Origin: Verrucomicrobiales bacterium
GTDB taxonomy: Bacteria > Verrucomicrobiota > Verrucomicrobiia > Verrucomicrobiales > DEV007
DNA: 64,000 bases
Direction: 5' to 3'
Assembly: GCA_016795385.1 (NCBI GenBank)
Contig: JAEUHI010000085.1
Coordinates: 124,001 to 188,000, forward strand
In this document: piece by piece, positions 62,965 to 64,000 of the stretch
Position numbering within the stretch: position 1 is the stretch's first letter
Layout of the letters: the number at the start of each line of letters is the position of its first letter
Program-made: the position numbers and the translations under genes
Notes under the pieces: model-generated
Told to the model about the DNA's origin: nothing
The model's database searches: none
Seen by the model: the letters and a program-made list of their open reading frames with translations, nothing else

Positions 62965-64000
62965 ATGAGCGAATACCAGCCCAACCTGAAAGAAGCCGCC
63001 GAACTCGCCGAGATCAACCGTCTCCCCTTTGTCCAACGACTTGGCTACTACGCCAAAAAATCCGGCCCCGGCTGGCTCCAGGCCGCCATCACCCTCGGCG
63101 GCGGGTCGCTCGCCAGCGCGCTTTTTCTCGGGGTGATCCTCAATTACCACCTCATGTGGCTGCAGCCGCTCGCCATGATTCTCGGCGTGGTGATGCTCTG
63201 CGCCATCGCCTACGTCACGCTCTCGAGCCAGCGCCGGCCCTTTGAATCGGTGAAAACCTTCGTCAGTCCCGTCCTCGCGTGGGGCTGGCTGATCGGTGCG
63301 ATGCTGGCGAACATGGTCTGGTGTCTGCCGCAGTTCGCCCTCGGCACCGGTGCCATCCAGCAAAACCTGATCCCTTCCCTGGACGGCTCCGCCGCCGCGA
63401 CGTGGGGAGTGGGGATCGTTCTGTTTCTCGCCTCCGCGATCGCCGTGCGCGCCTACGATTCGGGCGGACGGGGGGTGAAAATCTTCGAAAGCATCCTCCA
63501 GGCCATGGTCGGGGTCGTCGTCGTTTCCTTCTTCCTCGTCGTGGGACGTCTCACGGCCTCGGGGGCGCTCGACTGGGGCCTCATCCTCGCGGGATTCATC
63601 CCGGATGTGAGTCTGCTGAAAAATCCCTCTCCCGTGATCGGCGCGGCCATCGCCGGGACGGCCGACAATGCCGCGGTCTGGACCTCCCTGATTGCCGGCG
63701 ACCAACGCGATATCATCATCGCGGCCTTCGGCACCGCGGTCGGGATCAACATGACCTTCCTCCTCCCCTACTCGATGCTGCGCAAGGGCTGGACCCCCGA
63801 ACACCGCGGCCTCGCCATGACCGATCTCGGTATCGGCCTTTTCGTGCCTTTCTTCCTAGCCACGAGCTGCATCGTCATCGCCGCGGCGAGTCAATTCCAT
63901 GGCAAGACGGACGACATTCTCAACGCCGACGGCACCGTCGTCGCGGCGAAGGCGGGGAGCTACAACGGAGTGGCCGACCGCTTCGTGAAGGTCCGCTTTG
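62965..64000 (+). CDS. NRAMP-like divalent metal transporter (partial at window end)
   Basis: Open to the window edge, 345 codons seen, 3' end missing. It has multiple hydrophobic helices: SGPGWLQAAITLGGGSLASALFLG (first helix; NRAMP opens GPGxxxxxxxxGGG), LQPLAMILGVVMLCAIAYVTLSS, GAMLANMVWCLPQFALGTGAIQQNL and IGLFVPFFLATSCIVIAAA. The verrucomicrobial/planctomycete subgroup differs from classical MntH, and the DPGN metal motif is not seen. Substrate unproven. The ATG at 62965 was chosen by homology. Confidence 0.75.
   Translation, partial: MSEYQPNLKEAAELAEINRLPFVQRLGYYAKKSGPGWLQAAITLGGGSLASALFLGVILNYHLMWLQPLAMILGVVMLCAIAYVTLSSQRRPFESVKTFVSPVLAWGWLIGAMLANMVWCLPQFALGTGAIQQNLIPSLDGSAAATWGVGIVLFLASAIAVRAYDSGGRGVKIFESILQAMVGVVVVSFFLVVGRLTASGALDWGLILAGFIPDVSLLKNPSPVIGAAIAGTADNAAVWTSLIAGDQRDIIIAAFGTAVGINMTFLLPYSMLRKGWTPEHRGLAMTDLGIGLFVPFFLATSCIVIAAASQFHGKTDDILNADGTVVAAKAGSYNGVADRFVKVRF

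Overview
The window is a 64 kb stretch of a GC-rich bacterial chromosome. The gene content points to Verrucomicrobiota, probably near Verrucomicrobiales or Luteolibacter: an SHD1-domain secreted metallopeptidase, a GYF_2 (DUF4339) membrane protein, a secreted solenoid built on a W-x-x-[DN]P-x-x-A repeat, Pro/Ala-rich zinc-ribbon membrane proteins, and many starts without a clear Shine-Dalgarno sequence. This assignment is inference; there is no rRNA or marker alignment.

Layout. 0-10 kb: a secreted caspase-like peptidase, an SHD1 metallopeptidase, a REP-associated transposase (RAYT) with flanking inverted GTGYCAGG elements, ndk, a lipoprotein, and two tandem zinc-ribbon proteins. 10-24 kb: leuD, an esterase, a VapBC-type pair, an SMP-30-like protein overlapping an AAA+ ATPase, ftsK, a RodZ-like protein, secreted proteins, an M29-like peptidase and a DUF2851 protein. 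24-30 kb: a zinc-uptake locus (ArsR repressor, His-rich outer-membrane protein, HMA protein, ZnuA-ZnuC-ZnuB) followed by selO. 30-41 kb: a second RAYT, then leftward sucC-sucD-gltA, an OmpA protein, hisS, purU, a tRNA-Leu with anticodon AAG, and comM with a partly duplicated 5' end.

From 41 to 53 kb lies an accessory island: a second VapBC-type pair, dispersed GC-rich repeats, a decayed BrxL-type BREX gene whose C-terminus is an AlbA_2 (Schlafen) domain, an unnamed three-gene operon with a C39-like cysteine peptidase, an esterase remnant, and a WYL regulator with a DUF2779 Cas4-like nuclease and a UDG-like protein. A 20-bp operator-like sequence lies upstream of both the WYL gene and the DUF2779 operon, so these form a candidate regulated defence module. 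Two secreted or membrane genes of AT-richer composition and more repeats follow.

53-64 kb is housekeeping again. A leftward cluster runs STAS, SpoIIE-type phosphatase, grpE, dnaJ, priA. It is followed by a lipoprotein, mazG, rsmE, an alpha/beta hydrolase and a truncated NRAMP-like transporter at the right edge.

The best candidates for undescribed biology are the WYL/DUF2779/UDG-like module, the C39-like three-gene operon and the BrxL-AlbA_2 fusion. All functions come from motif recognition by eye; no database search was run.
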